Source: CATOSK01 sp963665735 (GTDB lineage Bacteria; Chloroflexota; Dehalococcoidia; Lucifugimonadales; UBA3495). Taken from it: a stretch of 64,000 nucleotides of DNA. Below, piece by piece: positions 33,067-42,260 of the stretch. Numbering within the stretch: position 1 is the stretch's first letter; each line of letters opens with the position of its first letter. The notes under the pieces are model-generated. The model did no database searches. It had not been told where the DNA came from and was given only the letters and a program-made list of their open reading frames with translations. The stretch lies in NCBI GenBank assembly GCA_963665735.1, contig OY762444.1, positions 2,108,001 to 2,172,000 on the forward strand, written 5' to 3'. The position numbers were made by a program, and so were the translations under genes.

Positions 33067-34488
33067 ATGCCCATCAAAGGTCTGTCCTTCACCAACGTCG
33101 GCCCTTTTGACGAAGTGGAGTTTGAATTTGACCCGCAGGTGAACGTCTTCACCGGGCCGAACAACTCCGGCAAGTCCTCCGCCCTGTGGGTGCTGGGAGA
33201 CATTGCAGTATATCCTTTTTCGTTCCCTGACAAGTTGTTGAGGCCGGAAACCAGCACCACCTTTAAGCTTCAATTGTCGGACAGTCCTGACTCTGGGTTT
33301 TCCGGTCAATTGCCGATGCGCATCCCAATCCCGCCTGAAATGCAAAGGCCCGGTGGAAGGCATCGGGCGCCAAAACGGTGGGCTGAGCACATCAACGCTC
33401 TGAAGGCCATCGGATATAGCAAATTCATTCCCGCTTTGCGCAGGAGCACCGATTTTAGGTCACGTGGACCCACGGTGAACGAAAGGGGAGAGGGCGATAG
33501 GGGAAACGCACCATACCCGGATGACCTCGATGTTCTTTTCCGGCGCTTTGACAGGACGCCCATGCAAGCCCGGAGGAGACGGATTCGTGAAGGAATGCAG
33601 GACCCAGAATTAAGAAGGCGTCTTGCATTGGTATCCGAGAACGCCTCGTTAGTCAGTGACGAGGAAGTTATCCAGGAAATCATTGACTTGGATTACCGGG
33701 CTTACGTCAGGAACGAGGCACAATTCCGGGATATTATTGTCAAGATTGGAGCGATTGCCTCGGAAATCACGGAAGGCTTTTCGATGAAGTTTTCGGGAGT
33801 GGGAGAGGATGCCAACGGGTTCTTCCCTCAGTTCAAGACGGTTGATGGTCTCATGCCCCTCAATACCTTGAGCCAGGGAACCCAATCCGTCGTCCAGTGG
33901 CTGGCCCACCTGCTGATTGGCTACGCGGAGTATTACGACTTCCCCGAAAACTTGGAGGATAAGCCGGGCGTCTTGATAATTGACGAAATTGACGCCCACC
34001 TGCATCCCACCTGGCAGCGGCGCATCATCCCGGCCCTAACCAACCACTTCCCCAACCTGCAAATCTTCTGCTCCACCCACTCTCCTCTGATGCTGGCCGG
34101 TCTCAAGGAAGGGCAAGTCCAACTGCTGCAACGGGACGAAAAGGGCAAAGTCACCGTTTCCAGGAACGAAGTGGATATTACCGGCTGGACGGCGGATGAA
34201 ATTCTCCGCAACTTCCTGGGAGTACGCGACCCGACGGATTTGCAGGCGGCTGACCGCTTGCGCCGGCTCAACGATTTGGAAAGGAAGGAAACCCTGTCAG
34301 CAGAGGAAGAAAAGGAAGTCCAGGAATTGCGCAACAACGTCAGCCGCGACTTGAGGAGCGGCCCCAGGTCCGTCCAAGTTGAAGAATTCGCCGAGTTGCT
34401 CAAGCAGGCTAAGGAACAAATAGCCACCGCCGCAAAACCTGCCGCTGCGCGTCGGAGCAGCAGGCCCCGAAAGAAGCCCGGCGAATAA
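33067..34488 (+). CDS. ptuA: Septu ATPase PtuA
   Basis: 473 residues. The N-terminal MPIKGLSFTNVGPFDEVEFEF opens an ABC/SMC-like ATPase with Walker A GPNNSGKSS at about 30-38. The Walker B is VLIIDEIDAHLHPTWQ and the following ICSTHSPLMLAGL is the H-loop. The C-terminal tail is a charged helix ending in a basic AAARRSSRPRKKPGE. This ATPase with an immediately following HNH gene is the Septu arrangement, where PtuA assembles with PtuB and licenses DNA cleavage during infection. The stop TAA overlaps the ATG of the next gene. Confidence 0.87.
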   Translation: MPIKGLSFTNVGPFDEVEFEFDPQVNVFTGPNNSGKSSALWVLGDIAVYPFSFPDKLLRPETSTTFKLQLSDSPDSGFSGQLPMRIPIPPEMQRPGGRHRAPKRWAEHINALKAIGYSKFIPALRRSTDFRSRGPTVNERGEGDRGNAPYPDDLDVLFRRFDRTPMQARRRRIREGMQDPELRRRLALVSENASLVSDEEVIQEIIDLDYRAYVRNEAQFRDIIVKIGAIASEITEGFSMKFSGVGEDANGFFPQFKTVDGLMPLNTLSQGTQSVVQWLAHLLIGYAEYYDFPENLEDKPGVLIIDEIDAHLHPTWQRRIIPALTNHFPNLQIFCSTHSPLMLAGLKEGQVQLLQRDEKGKVTVSRNEVDITGWTADEILRNFLGVRDPTDLQAADRLRRLNDLERKETLSAEEEKEVQELRNNVSRDLRSGPRSVQVEEFAELLKQAKEQIATAAKPAAARRSSRPRKKPGE

Positions 34489-35138
34489 TGCACTGGGTTG
34501 ACCGAGGCCCGGAACCGGAGGGACTGCCGCAGATTCGTGACAGCTATACGCCCCATTGGGTAGATTACTACCACTATGGCATTGGCACTAAACCGACGGA
34601 CTCCCGTTGGAGATGGTTTAGCGAACCCTTGCGACAGCGTTTCGTGGGGCTATGCGCTTATTGTGAAAAACGATGCTCCGGTGAAGTTGACCATTTCCGG
34701 CCCAAGAGCCAATTTCCGGCAATGGTTTACCAGTGGTCGAATTGGCTGTATGCCTGCCATGACTGCAACCACAAAAAAGGTGAAAAGTGGCCTCCCGGTG
34801 GTTACGTTGACCCCTGTGCCAAGTCCAGATCAGCCCAACCGGAGAGTTACTTTGATTTCCAGACTGCCACCGGAAGAATCTTTCCCAAGCAGGGCCTAAG
34901 CGCAAGGCGTCACAGCAAGGCGCAAAGGATGATTGATAACCTCGGCTTGAACGACTGGCATCACTTGAAAAATAGGGTTGAGTGGCTCGAATTGGTTTCC
35001 AAAGCGGTCCCTACCAATCCCGATGACGAAACCCCCGAAACCAAAGCTATCCGAGACAAGTTGATTTCGCGAGATTCCCAGCTGTCCAGCGTCGTCCGCA
35101 CCTGGTTGTCCCAACAGGGTTATCCCATAAACGAATAG
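34488..35138 (+). CDS. ptuB: Septu HNH endonuclease PtuB
   Basis: 216 residues with an HNH domain in the middle: zinc cysteines C56/C59 (LCAYCEK), the active-site D68-H69 in EVDHFRPKS, and C90-x-x-C93 with N94 (YACHDCNHKKG). The tail has KAQRMIDNLGLND, typical of PtuB and of the HNH partner in retron-Septu loci. It depends on PtuA for activity. Its start overlaps the ptuA stop (TAATG). No retron RT or third gene accompanies the pair, so this is a plain two-gene Septu. Confidence 0.87.
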   Translation: MHWVDRGPEPEGLPQIRDSYTPHWVDYYHYGIGTKPTDSRWRWFSEPLRQRFVGLCAYCEKRCSGEVDHFRPKSQFPAMVYQWSNWLYACHDCNHKKGEKWPPGGYVDPCAKSRSAQPESYFDFQTATGRIFPKQGLSARRHSKAQRMIDNLGLNDWHHLKNRVEWLELVSKAVPTNPDDETPETKAIRDKLISRDSQLSSVVRTWLSQQGYPINE

Positions 35139-35285
35139 GGCATTGAAGGATTGCCATACTCCGTAGAATGAAAATTTTGGGGTCCCTACAACTCCCCACC
35201 GTTACCCCCTGAGCCGTGGCAACATCCTGTAGAACAGCGCTAGGCGCGTTGGCCGTTCCTGCCCTTACGGAGGCGCTTTCGTCTG

Positions 35286-35531
35286 TCACCTTGACGAAAC
35301 AATATCGGTTCTGTAAGACACAAAATCATCGGCAGACTCCCGAAACTCGCTTTCTTCCCGGAGTCCCTCGGCAATCTCGGTCAACAACAACTCGAACTGG
35401 CCCAAGGATTCCCGTTCCTCTTGAGTCAGAGCCGGGTCATCCCAATCAACGCCGGCCAGCCATTCGGCGCATTCCCCTAATCCTGTGGAGGACATCAAGT
35501 AGCCCTCCAGCAATCGAACCAACTCGTTCAT
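35286..35531 (-). CDS. Small acidic hypothetical protein
   Basis: 81 residues from the ATG at 35531; a longer frame to 35786 would run through the neighbouring gene on the other strand. It is strongly acidic and helical (MNELVRLLEGYLMSSTGLGECAEWLAGVDWDDPALTQEERESL, GLREESEFRESADDF). It is read divergently from the DUF3800 gene with about 80 bases between them. The acidity and small size are reminiscent of antitoxins or anti-restriction proteins, but no family is recognised. Confidence 0.55.
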   Translation of the reverse strand: MNELVRLLEGYLMSSTGLGECAEWLAGVDWDDPALTQEERESLGQFELLLTEIAEGLREESEFRESADDFVSYRTDIVSSR

Positions 35532-35613
35532 AACAACACCCGTCAGCATTCCTGAAAGGGAGAATCCTAATTGCGCAGAAAACCCATTACGGCGTAAGTG
35601 ATGATGATAAAAT

Positions 35614-36699
35614 ATGTCAATGAGCGACGATAAGAGAGGAGACCCCACAGGTCGGCGTCTGGCCAGGGAAAAGGCGTCGCTACTTGGCGAAGCGGCTTTG
35701 GTTGGAAAAAGTCTTGATGTGCTCTTGCAAAGGGCTGGAGTGGATCCGACAACATTGCGGCAATTTCTTGAAGACATTAACCGCAAAGAGCGCGTTGAAC
35801 TCCAAAAGGCTTATGGACGAATCGAACCACGGAAGCGATTCAAGAAGAACACGGGCCAACCTTTGCTGGTCCATCGTCCGACCAACTGGTTGTACCTGGA
35901 CGAAAGCGGTGTCTCCAATCCCGAACCCCGTCTAGGCCCTCCCAGGTTCTTTGCGCTTGGTGGGGTGGCGATGACGGACGGAGCTGCCAAGGCATATCGC
36001 GACAAAGCCGACTCCATCAAGGAGACTTTCTTTGGAAGAAAAGACATCACTTTCCACGAACCGCTGATGCGTAACCGAGAGGGAATATATTACTTCAACG
36101 GCGACCTGAAAAAGCAGAGTGAGTTTGACCAAGCCATCAATCAGATGGTCGTTGAGAGTGACTTTGTCGTGTTCGGAACGGGGGTCAGGAAAACTGCGTT
36201 TGAAAAAGAATTCGTTGAATCCGGCATTGATCCTTATTTGCCAACAGACGCATATTCAGTTGCCATCGTGATGTTGCTCGAAAGATACGTTGATTATCTC
36301 GCCCATTCGCCTGAGAGCCAGATGGGTCGGGTTACCTTCGAAAGCCAAGGTCCCAGAGAAGATGCTGAGCATCAGTTGGAATACGCTCGTGTTTTGGTGG
36401 ACGGAACTCAATGGGTTTCGGAAACAGCGTTCAGAAACTGGCTGGAACCGGGGCTCCTGTTCAGGCCGAAGTCTAATTCCGACCCTGCTGAATTAGCCGA
36501 CATGGTTGCGCGAGACCTGTTCGAATGGATAAGAAACGGTTGCACTGGAACACCCGGTAGATGGGATGTCATAGGTCGCAAGATTTATTGGCGAGGCGAT
36601 GGGCAGATGGGAAAGTTCGGCGTAAAGGTATTCCCCGATTCTGACATCAAAGAGCTTATAGACCAACACAGAAAGGTTTGCATGGGGCCGGGAAATTAA
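35614..36699 (+). CDS. DUF3800 domain protein (RNase H-like fold)
   Basis: 361 residues. After an N-terminal helical segment of about 90 residues comes LYLDESGVSNPEPRLGPPRFFALGGVAM, the DUF3800 opening in which the D-E-S triad marks the first strand of an RNase H-like fold. ITFHEPLMRN and a later ADMVARDLFEWIRNG supply further conserved acidic positions. DUF3800 proteins are frequent in defence islands and are suspected nucleases, but the biochemical role is unproven. The N-terminal extension is unusual. Two hairpins follow its stop codon immediately. Confidence 0.8.
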   Translation: MSMSDDKRGDPTGRRLAREKASLLGEAALVGKSLDVLLQRAGVDPTTLRQFLEDINRKERVELQKAYGRIEPRKRFKKNTGQPLLVHRPTNWLYLDESGVSNPEPRLGPPRFFALGGVAMTDGAAKAYRDKADSIKETFFGRKDITFHEPLMRNREGIYYFNGDLKKQSEFDQAINQMVVESDFVVFGTGVRKTAFEKEFVESGIDPYLPTDAYSVAIVMLLERYVDYLAHSPESQMGRVTFESQGPREDAEHQLEYARVLVDGTQWVSETAFRNWLEPGLLFRPKSNSDPAELADMVARDLFEWIRNGCTGTPGRWDVIGRKIYWRGDGQMGKFGVKVFPDSDIKELIDQHRKVCMGPGN

Positions 36700-36702
36700 A
36701 AA

Positions 36703-36729
36703 GCGCTTGCCCTCCTGGAGGGCGAGCGC
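36703..36729 (+). terminator. Hairpin terminator after the DUF3800 gene
   Basis: GCGCTTGCCCTCC pairs with GGAGGGCGAGCGC (one G-T wobble), starting three bases after the stop codon. A second perfect hairpin GATGGCGG-aaat-CCGCCATC follows at 36731-36750, then AT-rich sequence. Confidence 0.65.
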
Positions 36730-36826
36730 CGATGGCGGAAATCCGCCATCCATTACGATTATATAACCACGGTCTGCCCGATTTGTCAACGTCCCCGCCG
36801 TCACCCCCTGAAACATCCCCCAACCC

Positions 36827-37123
36827 CTACCACCACCCCAGGGCCTTGGCCAAGGCTGCCATTCCCGCGGCGGCTCCGGCGGCGCTGCCCCCGCCCAGCA
36901 GCTTGCGGCCTACCTTTATCGTCACCACCGCCCCGTTGTCCGGCGGCGAGTTGGCGGACACGCTCTCCCGCTTGTGCGTCGCCAAGTGTTCCAGCAGCGC
37001 GGCCTCCAGGCGGCCCAGGTCTTGCCGCGAATGGCGCACCTCCGCCTCCAAGACCGCCAGCCGCTCCCGGATGTTCTCCAAAGACAGCCAGACTTCGTGA
37101 CCAAAATCCTGCGTTGAAAGCAT
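36827..37123 (-). CDS. Small coiled-coil protein at the end of the phage module
   Basis: 98 residues. The N-terminal half is a coiled coil (SLENIRERLAVLEAEVRHSRQDLGRLEAALLEHLATHKRE) and the C-terminal third is Gly/Ala-rich (LLGGGSAAGAAAGMAALAKALGWW) and may enter a membrane. It starts 1 base from the end of the large tail-like gene on the same strand. Small helical membrane proteins at this place in phage clusters are often holin-like or tail accessory proteins, but no motif decides this. Confidence 0.55.
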   Translation of the reverse strand: MLSTQDFGHEVWLSLENIRERLAVLEAEVRHSRQDLGRLEAALLEHLATHKRESVSANSPPDNGAVVTIKVGRKLLGGGSAAGAAAGMAALAKALGWW

Positions 37124-37124
37124 C

Positions 37125-39095
37125 CTAAACCCCCTGTACCAGCCATTGAGCCGTCACTTCTCCGGCGGCGGCCTCCAGCTCCATTTGTTCGATGAAAAAG
37201 TCCTGATTTATCCCCATCGCCGGGTACGACACCCGCACCCGGTCCGACAACCGCCGGTGAACCATCTGCATCAGGTTGGCCCCGCCGGGCGGCAGCGTCA
37301 GCCGCAAGCGGGGCTTGGGCGTCTTTTTGCGGGCCAGCCGCGCCTCGGCAACGTCCCGGGCCGCGGCGTAGTGGTCAATGAACCGGCAATCTATCTCCCG
37401 GGAACGCAGCCCGTGGACGCCCTGGGCCACGCCGTCGGCGGCCTGGTAGATGGTGGGTTCCGAATAGGAATAGGCCCGGTCGGCTCGCAATTGCAGCAGC
37501 GTCAGGTAGGCGGTGGCGGTGGCGTGGTTGTTGACTACCCGCACCAGCCGCCCCCGCCCCTGGAAGTTGGCGGCGTCGGCCAGCGTCACCGACAGGGATG
37601 CAGTCAAGTCGGGAGCGGCGCCGGCGGCGGAACTTTTGGCGACGTAATCCGTGCCGGAAACGGGCGTCCGCACCCGGTCAACGGCGTCGTAGGCCGAGCT
37701 TTCCGCCAGAAAATCCCGCGTCGCCTTGGGCGGAATGGCCGCCACTTCCCGCAGCCGCCAGACCTGCTGCAACCCCTGGGACTGCAACCGCCGGTAGCGG
37801 AATCCCACCCGGTTTTCCAGCCCGTCGTCGCCGCCCTCCCAGGCCAGGCCCGACAGGTACGGGCCGCTGCCCGTAGCCGTTCCCAGCGTCACCCGCGGGG
37901 CAGTGTGCGCGCCGGTGCCCCGGTGGCCCGACTCTTCCAGCCGCAGATAGCCCAGGCCGTCCAGGTAGATAAAGCCGTCCTCTTCTTCCTGCGCGTACCC
38001 CAGGGCGCGGCGGGCCGGGGCGCGCCACAAGGCCCTCGGCCCGTTGGCTACCAATACCCGCCCCCGGTCCAGCTGCCGGTCGCCCGACGGGAACCCGGCC
38101 CAGGTCAGAATCTTGTTAACCACGTCTCCCGACCGCAGGTTGGCCCCGGAAATCAGGTTGTGGATGCCCACGGTTTCCAGCCGGCGCAGTTCGTCCCTGG
38201 CCGTCAAACGGCACGTTGGTTCATCCCCCGCGGGATTGGGGGCGATGCTTTCCACCCGCCCGTAGAAGAAACTGCGCCAGCCGCCGAAGTCGCTCCAACG
38301 GTCGGCGGTGGAAGCGCCGTTGTGCCAGAGGCCGTGCCGTGTGGCGGTGCGGTTGCCGGCGCTGCCGCCGCCGTCCAGGATTTCCTTGCGTTCCACGCTG
38401 CCGGCGTCCAGGTCGGTGGCGAAGAGCCGGATGGATGGCCCGTGCATTTCTACTTCGATGAAGTAATTGACCCCGGCGGTCAGGGCGTCGCCGGTGCGGA
38501 TGCTGCTGGCCCAGCCAAAGACCACGCTTTCCAGCACCGTAGCGGCGGCGGTAAACCGCACCCGCAGATAGTCGAAGGCGTCCACCAGCCGCAATACCAG
38601 CCCGCCGCCGCCGTTGCTGCCCCGTCGGTAATGCAACCCCAAATGGCAGTCGGCATCGCCGAAATTCACCGTGTAGAGGGCGTCATAGAAACCGCCGGTC
38701 ACGGCCCGCAGTTGGCCGTTAGACACCTGGAAACCGTTGCTGCTCAGGTTTTGTTTCGACCAGGAAAAGCCGTCGCCCACCGGCAGCGACCGCCCCGCCG
38801 GGTCCGTGCCGTTGACGCCGGAAAAATCGTCGTAGGGATAGGCGAACCGGCCCCACAGACGGCGGCCGGCCTGCAGATTGCCGGCCAGGGGAGAGGCGGC
38901 GTTGGGCGGCGAATACTTGTGGCCGTCGTTACGCAGTTCCAGGTCAAGACGGGCCGGGGCGGTATGCTCATCGGGCAGACTTCGGCCCCACCGCCACTTG
39001 AGCCGCAAGACCTCCGGCGTCAAGTCCTCGCCCGTCTCGCCCCAAACGCCGTCGCCGTCCCAATCCACCCAAATGCGCCACCGCGGAGTCGTCAT
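37125..39095 (-). CDS. Phage tail-like protein (putative hub/minor tail protein)
   Basis: 656 residues opening with WRIWVDWDGDGVWGETGEDLTPEVL, a calcium-loop-like segment found at the start of large minor tail proteins in actinobacterial and Chloroflexota phages. The remainder is mainly beta-structure with a concanavalin-like stretch (about 100-280) and a C-terminal region resembling tail hub/baseplate proteins (RLSDRVRVSYPAMGINQDFFIEQMELEAAAGEVTAQWLVQG). It follows the tail terminator-like gene. The assignment rests on context and general character and is less sure than that of the capsid. Confidence 0.6.
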   Translation of the reverse strand: MTTPRWRIWVDWDGDGVWGETGEDLTPEVLRLKWRWGRSLPDEHTAPARLDLELRNDGHKYSPPNAASPLAGNLQAGRRLWGRFAYPYDDFSGVNGTDPAGRSLPVGDGFSWSKQNLSSNGFQVSNGQLRAVTGGFYDALYTVNFGDADCHLGLHYRRGSNGGGGLVLRLVDAFDYLRVRFTAAATVLESVVFGWASSIRTGDALTAGVNYFIEVEMHGPSIRLFATDLDAGSVERKEILDGGGSAGNRTATRHGLWHNGASTADRWSDFGGWRSFFYGRVESIAPNPAGDEPTCRLTARDELRRLETVGIHNLISGANLRSGDVVNKILTWAGFPSGDRQLDRGRVLVANGPRALWRAPARRALGYAQEEEDGFIYLDGLGYLRLEESGHRGTGAHTAPRVTLGTATGSGPYLSGLAWEGGDDGLENRVGFRYRRLQSQGLQQVWRLREVAAIPPKATRDFLAESSAYDAVDRVRTPVSGTDYVAKSSAAGAAPDLTASLSVTLADAANFQGRGRLVRVVNNHATATAYLTLLQLRADRAYSYSEPTIYQAADGVAQGVHGLRSREIDCRFIDHYAAARDVAEARLARKKTPKPRLRLTLPPGGANLMQMVHRRLSDRVRVSYPAMGINQDFFIEQMELEAAAGEVTAQWLVQGV

Positions 39096-39198
39096 ATCTG
39101 TCTCCCGTCATAAATTCGTGCGAATCCCCAATGATGAGAACTTGCCCCGTCCCCCTTGGTGGCGCAGACTTTCAGTCTGCGAATCCCGCCGCAATCAC

Positions 39199-39250
39199 CG
39201 TCATTCCGGCGTAGAGCCTGCCCCGTACCACGATACGGGGCCGGAATCCA
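39199..39250. repeat. ATTCCGGC hairpin interrupted by a different 24-bp palindromic insert
   Basis: GTCATTCCGGCGTAG and CCGGAATCCAG arms are separated by an extra 24-base segment (39217-39240) that begins CCTGCCCCGTACC and is itself palindromic (CCCCGTA...TACGGGG). Confidence 0.6.
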
Positions 39251-39300
39251 GAAAACTTTACCCAAAGCCAACCTCATCCCAGCAGCAACGCCCACCAAAA

Positions 39301-39338
39301 CCCCCGCCCCCTACCAGGGGGAGGGTTGGGGAGGGGGT
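39301..39338 (+). repeat. G-rich hairpin repeat (family 1)
   Basis: CCCCCGCCCCCTACC paired with AGGGGGAGGG, then TTGGGGAGGGGG. It directly follows the 3' end of the tail terminator-like gene region. Confidence 0.8.
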
Positions 39339-39348
39339 ATCCCACCTA

Positions 39349-39759
39349 TCACCCATCAGCAAAAACCTCCAGCCGGAAAGACGCGCCCCAATAGCTGCCC
39401 TTCCGGTAGCCAACCTCGCCCACCTTGGCGGCGGCCAGTACCCGCGCCCAGTGGGCCGCTCCGTTCAGGTTGCCGTCCAACGCCGCCTTTACCGACGCCG
39501 CGCCCGATGCGCCAACGTAGGATTCCAGCTTGTCCCAGGACTCGGCGGCGTCTCCTGAATCCACCAGCAGCAGCAAATCCAGCGAGTAGCGGACGCCGCC
39601 GCCCTGCAACGTCTGGTCATACTTGGCCGATATGCCGCCCGACGCGATGATTACGGCGGGAAACTCGGCCACCGTCGCCGGCGGCTCCGGATAGACCCGC
39701 AACCCCCCAATAGTTTCCAGCTTGGCAACAACGGCGCTCCGAATTTCCGCCAGACCCAT
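39349..39759 (-). CDS. Phage tail terminator-like/minor tail protein
   Basis: 136 residues. MGLAEIRSAVVAKLETIGGLRVYPEPPATVAEFPAVIIASG resembles the N-terminus of tail completion/terminator proteins, and the central YSLDLLLLVDSGDAAESWDKLESYVG, followed by SVKAALDG, is the usual middle of such proteins. It sits between the connector and the large tail gene in the expected morphogenesis order. The start ATG is the first in frame. Confidence 0.65.
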   Translation of the reverse strand: MGLAEIRSAVVAKLETIGGLRVYPEPPATVAEFPAVIIASGGISAKYDQTLQGGGVRYSLDLLLLVDSGDAAESWDKLESYVGASGAASVKAALDGNLNGAAHWARVLAAAKVGEVGYRKGSYWGASFRLEVFADG

Positions 39760-39799
39760 GACTTAACTCCCTCAAGCATGTCGGATGACCAGGCTTTCA

Positions 39800-39838
39800 C
39801 CCCCGCCCCCTACCAGGGGGAGGGTTGGGGAGGGGGTG
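39800..39838 (+). repeat. G-rich hairpin repeat (family 1)
   Basis: CCCCCGCCCCCTACC/AGGGGGAGGG hairpin with TTGGGGAGGGGG tail, ending a few bases from the connector gene's 3' end at 39846. It separates the connector and terminator-like genes. Confidence 0.8.
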
Positions 39839-39845
39839 TTTCCCC

Positions 39846-40655
39846 CTAAACCCCAACCCCCACCGCCAGTTTGCGGCAGCCGGCCAGCAGTTCCTTGACT
39901 TCCGCCCCGGTAGAGTCCCAACTGTCGCCGGGGCTGTCGGGGAGACTTCCCAGCCGGGAACGGGCCGCCAGCAGCAGGCACGCCTCCACCACCGGCGGGG
40001 GATAGCGGAATACCTTGACCCCCAACGCGGCGGCGTGGGCCCTGGCCGTGGTTCCGTTGACCCCCCGCCGGACGGTCAGCGCCTTGTCCTTCACCCCGGC
40101 GACGTAAAGCTGTTCCCGCCCTACCAAGAGAGTCTGACCCGCCGCGATTCCCCCGGCGTCGGTGACGGTCAAAGTCTCATCCGAGGCGTCCACGCCCCCA
40201 TCGCCTACCGCGGCGGCGGTGGGTTCCACGTCATCGCGAAACCCCCACCAGCCGTTGATGGACACCGCGCCGATGCCCCGGGGAAAGACGGCCTTCCCCA
40301 CGTCGCCCACGGCCATAACCCGTTGGTAGGGACGGCCCCAGGGCTTGGTGGGTTCGGCGTTGGCCGGTTCCAGCCGGTACTGGCTGGCCTTCCAAAGCGT
40401 CTCAAACACGCCGTCGCCGTCGTTGTCGCTGCGCAGCGTTTCCACCCGAATCAGGTCCGGCAGCCACAGCCACGGGCCGCCGCCGTCAAAGACCCGCGTT
40501 TCCTTCACCACGTAGAAATGGCGGTTGCAATAGCGGTCAATCCACCGGGAGGCAGCCTCCAGCAGGGACAACAGCCGGTCGTCCTGGTCGTCGCCGGTGA
40601 TGTTCAACGCGCCCCGGCCCTTCAATGCCTCCAGGTCAGCGTAAAGATTGGGCAT
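39846..40655 (-). CDS. Phage head-tail connector-like protein
   Basis: 269 residues. MPNLYADLEALKGRGALNITGDDQDDRLLSLLEAASRWIDRYCNRHFYV is the helical N-terminus of head-tail connector proteins of the HK97 gp6/phage adaptor type. An inserted beta domain (about 160-220, ETLTVTDAGGIAAGQTLLVGREQLYVAG) is seen in related connectors of other phages. The C-terminal helix returns to the connector fold. It follows the capsid gene in the usual order. Confidence 0.75.
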   Translation of the reverse strand: MPNLYADLEALKGRGALNITGDDQDDRLLSLLEAASRWIDRYCNRHFYVVKETRVFDGGGPWLWLPDLIRVETLRSDNDGDGVFETLWKASQYRLEPANAEPTKPWGRPYQRVMAVGDVGKAVFPRGIGAVSINGWWGFRDDVEPTAAAVGDGGVDASDETLTVTDAGGIAAGQTLLVGREQLYVAGVKDKALTVRRGVNGTTARAHAAALGVKVFRYPPPVVEACLLLAARSRLGSLPDSPGDSWDSTGAEVKELLAGCRKLAVGVGV

Positions 40656-40759
40656 AGCGTTTTCCTTTCAATTCGACATTCGCCTGTGGTTCAACCCCCG
40701 CTACCCCCAACGCCATTCCCGCCCCACCATCATTCATTCCCACAAAAGCAGGAACCTGA

Positions 40760-40798
40760 CCCCCTCCCCCTACTAGGGGGAGGGTTGGGGTGGGGGTA
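40760..40798 (+). repeat. G-rich hairpin repeat (family 1)
   Basis: ACCCCCTCCCCCTACT/AGGGGGAGGG hairpin with TTGGGGTGGGGG tail, five bases from the 3' end of the capsid gene. Confidence 0.8.
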
Positions 40799-40802
40799 GT
40801 CC

Positions 40803-42137
40803 CTACGCCACGCCGGTGATGTTGTATTGCAACGCCGTATGGGTGGCGTTGGCCCGGCTGCCGGTGCGCTCCATGAAGGCCAGCCTCATGCTGACCACCA
40901 TGATGTTCTGCCGTTTCTGGATGTCGCGGGTAGTTTCAATGAGCAGTTCCCGACGGTAGCCCACCCGCCATTGGGAGCGGTTGACCAGCAGCAGACGCCC
41001 CTTGGTGTTGTCGCTGCCGCCGTCGGTAACTTTCCCGTCGGCGTCGGCCAGGGCCATCTGCTCCGAAACGATGACCGGAATCCCCTCCACCGCTCCCAAC
41101 TGCCCCCGCAGCAGGGTGGCGTTGGGGCCCAGCTTGTCCAGGGTGCGGAAACTGTCCACCGCCAGCGAGCGGATGTAGGTGTTAACGTCGGTGATGAAGG
41201 CCAACTCCGAGGGGCGGACGCCGTACTTGCCCAGCTTGGCCCGCACTTCGTTGTACATATCCGCCGACACCGCCGCGTTGTGGTTGTTGGCCTGGCCGGT
41301 GTTGTCCACCAGGGGCAGGTGCATCAGACCGTCGAACCCCACCAGCCATTGGGCCTTGCCCGCCTCGGCGGTGGAGATAGTTGCGCCGTCGGCGTTGATG
41401 TTGTTGGTCGTGGTGGTGTCGGCGTTCAGCAGCACGTTGTCAATGACCTCGACGGCGTTGCGAACCAGCGAACCCCGCACCTCGGCGGCCATCGCAATCA
41501 CGGCGTCCTCGTCCAGGGTCAGCGACCAGGGGACTTCCGCCACCAGTTCGTAGGCCGTCAAGGTCTGGCGGGCCGTCGCTAGGGCGGTGGAAGTTGCCGC
41601 CAGATTTTCCGTGCCGGGATACCAGTTGACCTGCCCCAGTTGCAGCGGGATTTCAAAGGGATTGCTGGGCATATCCACCCGGGAGAACAGGGGCGCCACC
41701 AGGGTTTCCAGGTTCACGTCCATCCAGAGGGCCGCCGCCTCTCCCGTGGCTACCAGTTCATCGCCGGCGCCCACCGTTGCGCTGGACATGGCGGCTTTCA
41801 GGTTGGTCTGCCAGTCCTCCAGCATCCGCGGGTTGATGCCGGCGGGTTCCCGCAGTTGGGCCGCCAACACGCTGCCGATGCAGGCCAAATCCAGCGGGTC
41901 CAGTCCCCGGTACTTGCCGAAGGGCACCAGAGGTTTCTGGTCGGAGTGGTAGCCTTCCAGGACGGCGCGGCGTCCGGCCTCTTTCACCCGGTCTTGGACC
42001 AGGGACAGTTGCGCCGACATCCGGCCCAATTCCTCTTTCAGGGGCGGCAGTTCCGCGTCCAGCCGCTGCTGGTAAAAGTCGCGAATCCCCGCCATTTCCT
42101 TCTTGATAAGCTCCAGGTCTTGCGTTCCAATTTCCAT
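40803..42137 (-). CDS. HK97-type phage major capsid protein
   Basis: 444 residues from the ATG at 42137, chosen because AAGGAGAGG is placed just upstream and the helical scaffold begins there; a longer frame to 42272 runs into repeats. Residues 1-60 (LELIKKEMAGIRDFYQQRLDAEL, LGRMSAQLSLVQDRVKEAG) form the coiled-coil delta/scaffold domain. The rest matches the HK97 fold (WYPGTENLAATSTALATARQTLTAYELVAEVPWSL, PLVDNTGQANNHNA, GQLGAVEGIPVIVSEQM). The upstream protease gene is the natural maturation partner. This is the clearest phage gene in the window. Confidence 0.9.
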   Translation of the reverse strand: MEIGTQDLELIKKEMAGIRDFYQQRLDAELPPLKEELGRMSAQLSLVQDRVKEAGRRAVLEGYHSDQKPLVPFGKYRGLDPLDLACIGSVLAAQLREPAGINPRMLEDWQTNLKAAMSSATVGAGDELVATGEAAALWMDVNLETLVAPLFSRVDMPSNPFEIPLQLGQVNWYPGTENLAATSTALATARQTLTAYELVAEVPWSLTLDEDAVIAMAAEVRGSLVRNAVEVIDNVLLNADTTTTNNINADGATISTAEAGKAQWLVGFDGLMHLPLVDNTGQANNHNAAVSADMYNEVRAKLGKYGVRPSELAFITDVNTYIRSLAVDSFRTLDKLGPNATLLRGQLGAVEGIPVIVSEQMALADADGKVTDGGSDNTKGRLLLVNRSQWRVGYRRELLIETTRDIQKRQNIMVVSMRLAFMERTGSRANATHTALQYNITGVA

Positions 42138-42260
42138 GCTTTCCTCTCCTTTTGATTGTTGGTTTGCCTGTTGACTCGACCCGTCATCCCCAACCGTCAT
42201 TACCGCCAAAGCGGTAATCCACCACCGCCCCCAACCCTCCACGGCCGATACCCTTGTCCC

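Larger units (their letters stand above)
39096..39348. other. Gap in the phage module with nested repeats
   Basis: No gene is supported. A major tail protein or tape-measure gene, normally found here, is absent. The gap holds an interrupted ATTCCGGC hairpin and a G-rich repeat. Confidence 0.6.

Noticed and set aside
37146..39113. A 655-residue open frame on the plus strand
   Set aside because: Antisense to the large tail-like gene; composition is typical of a GC-rich shadow frame.
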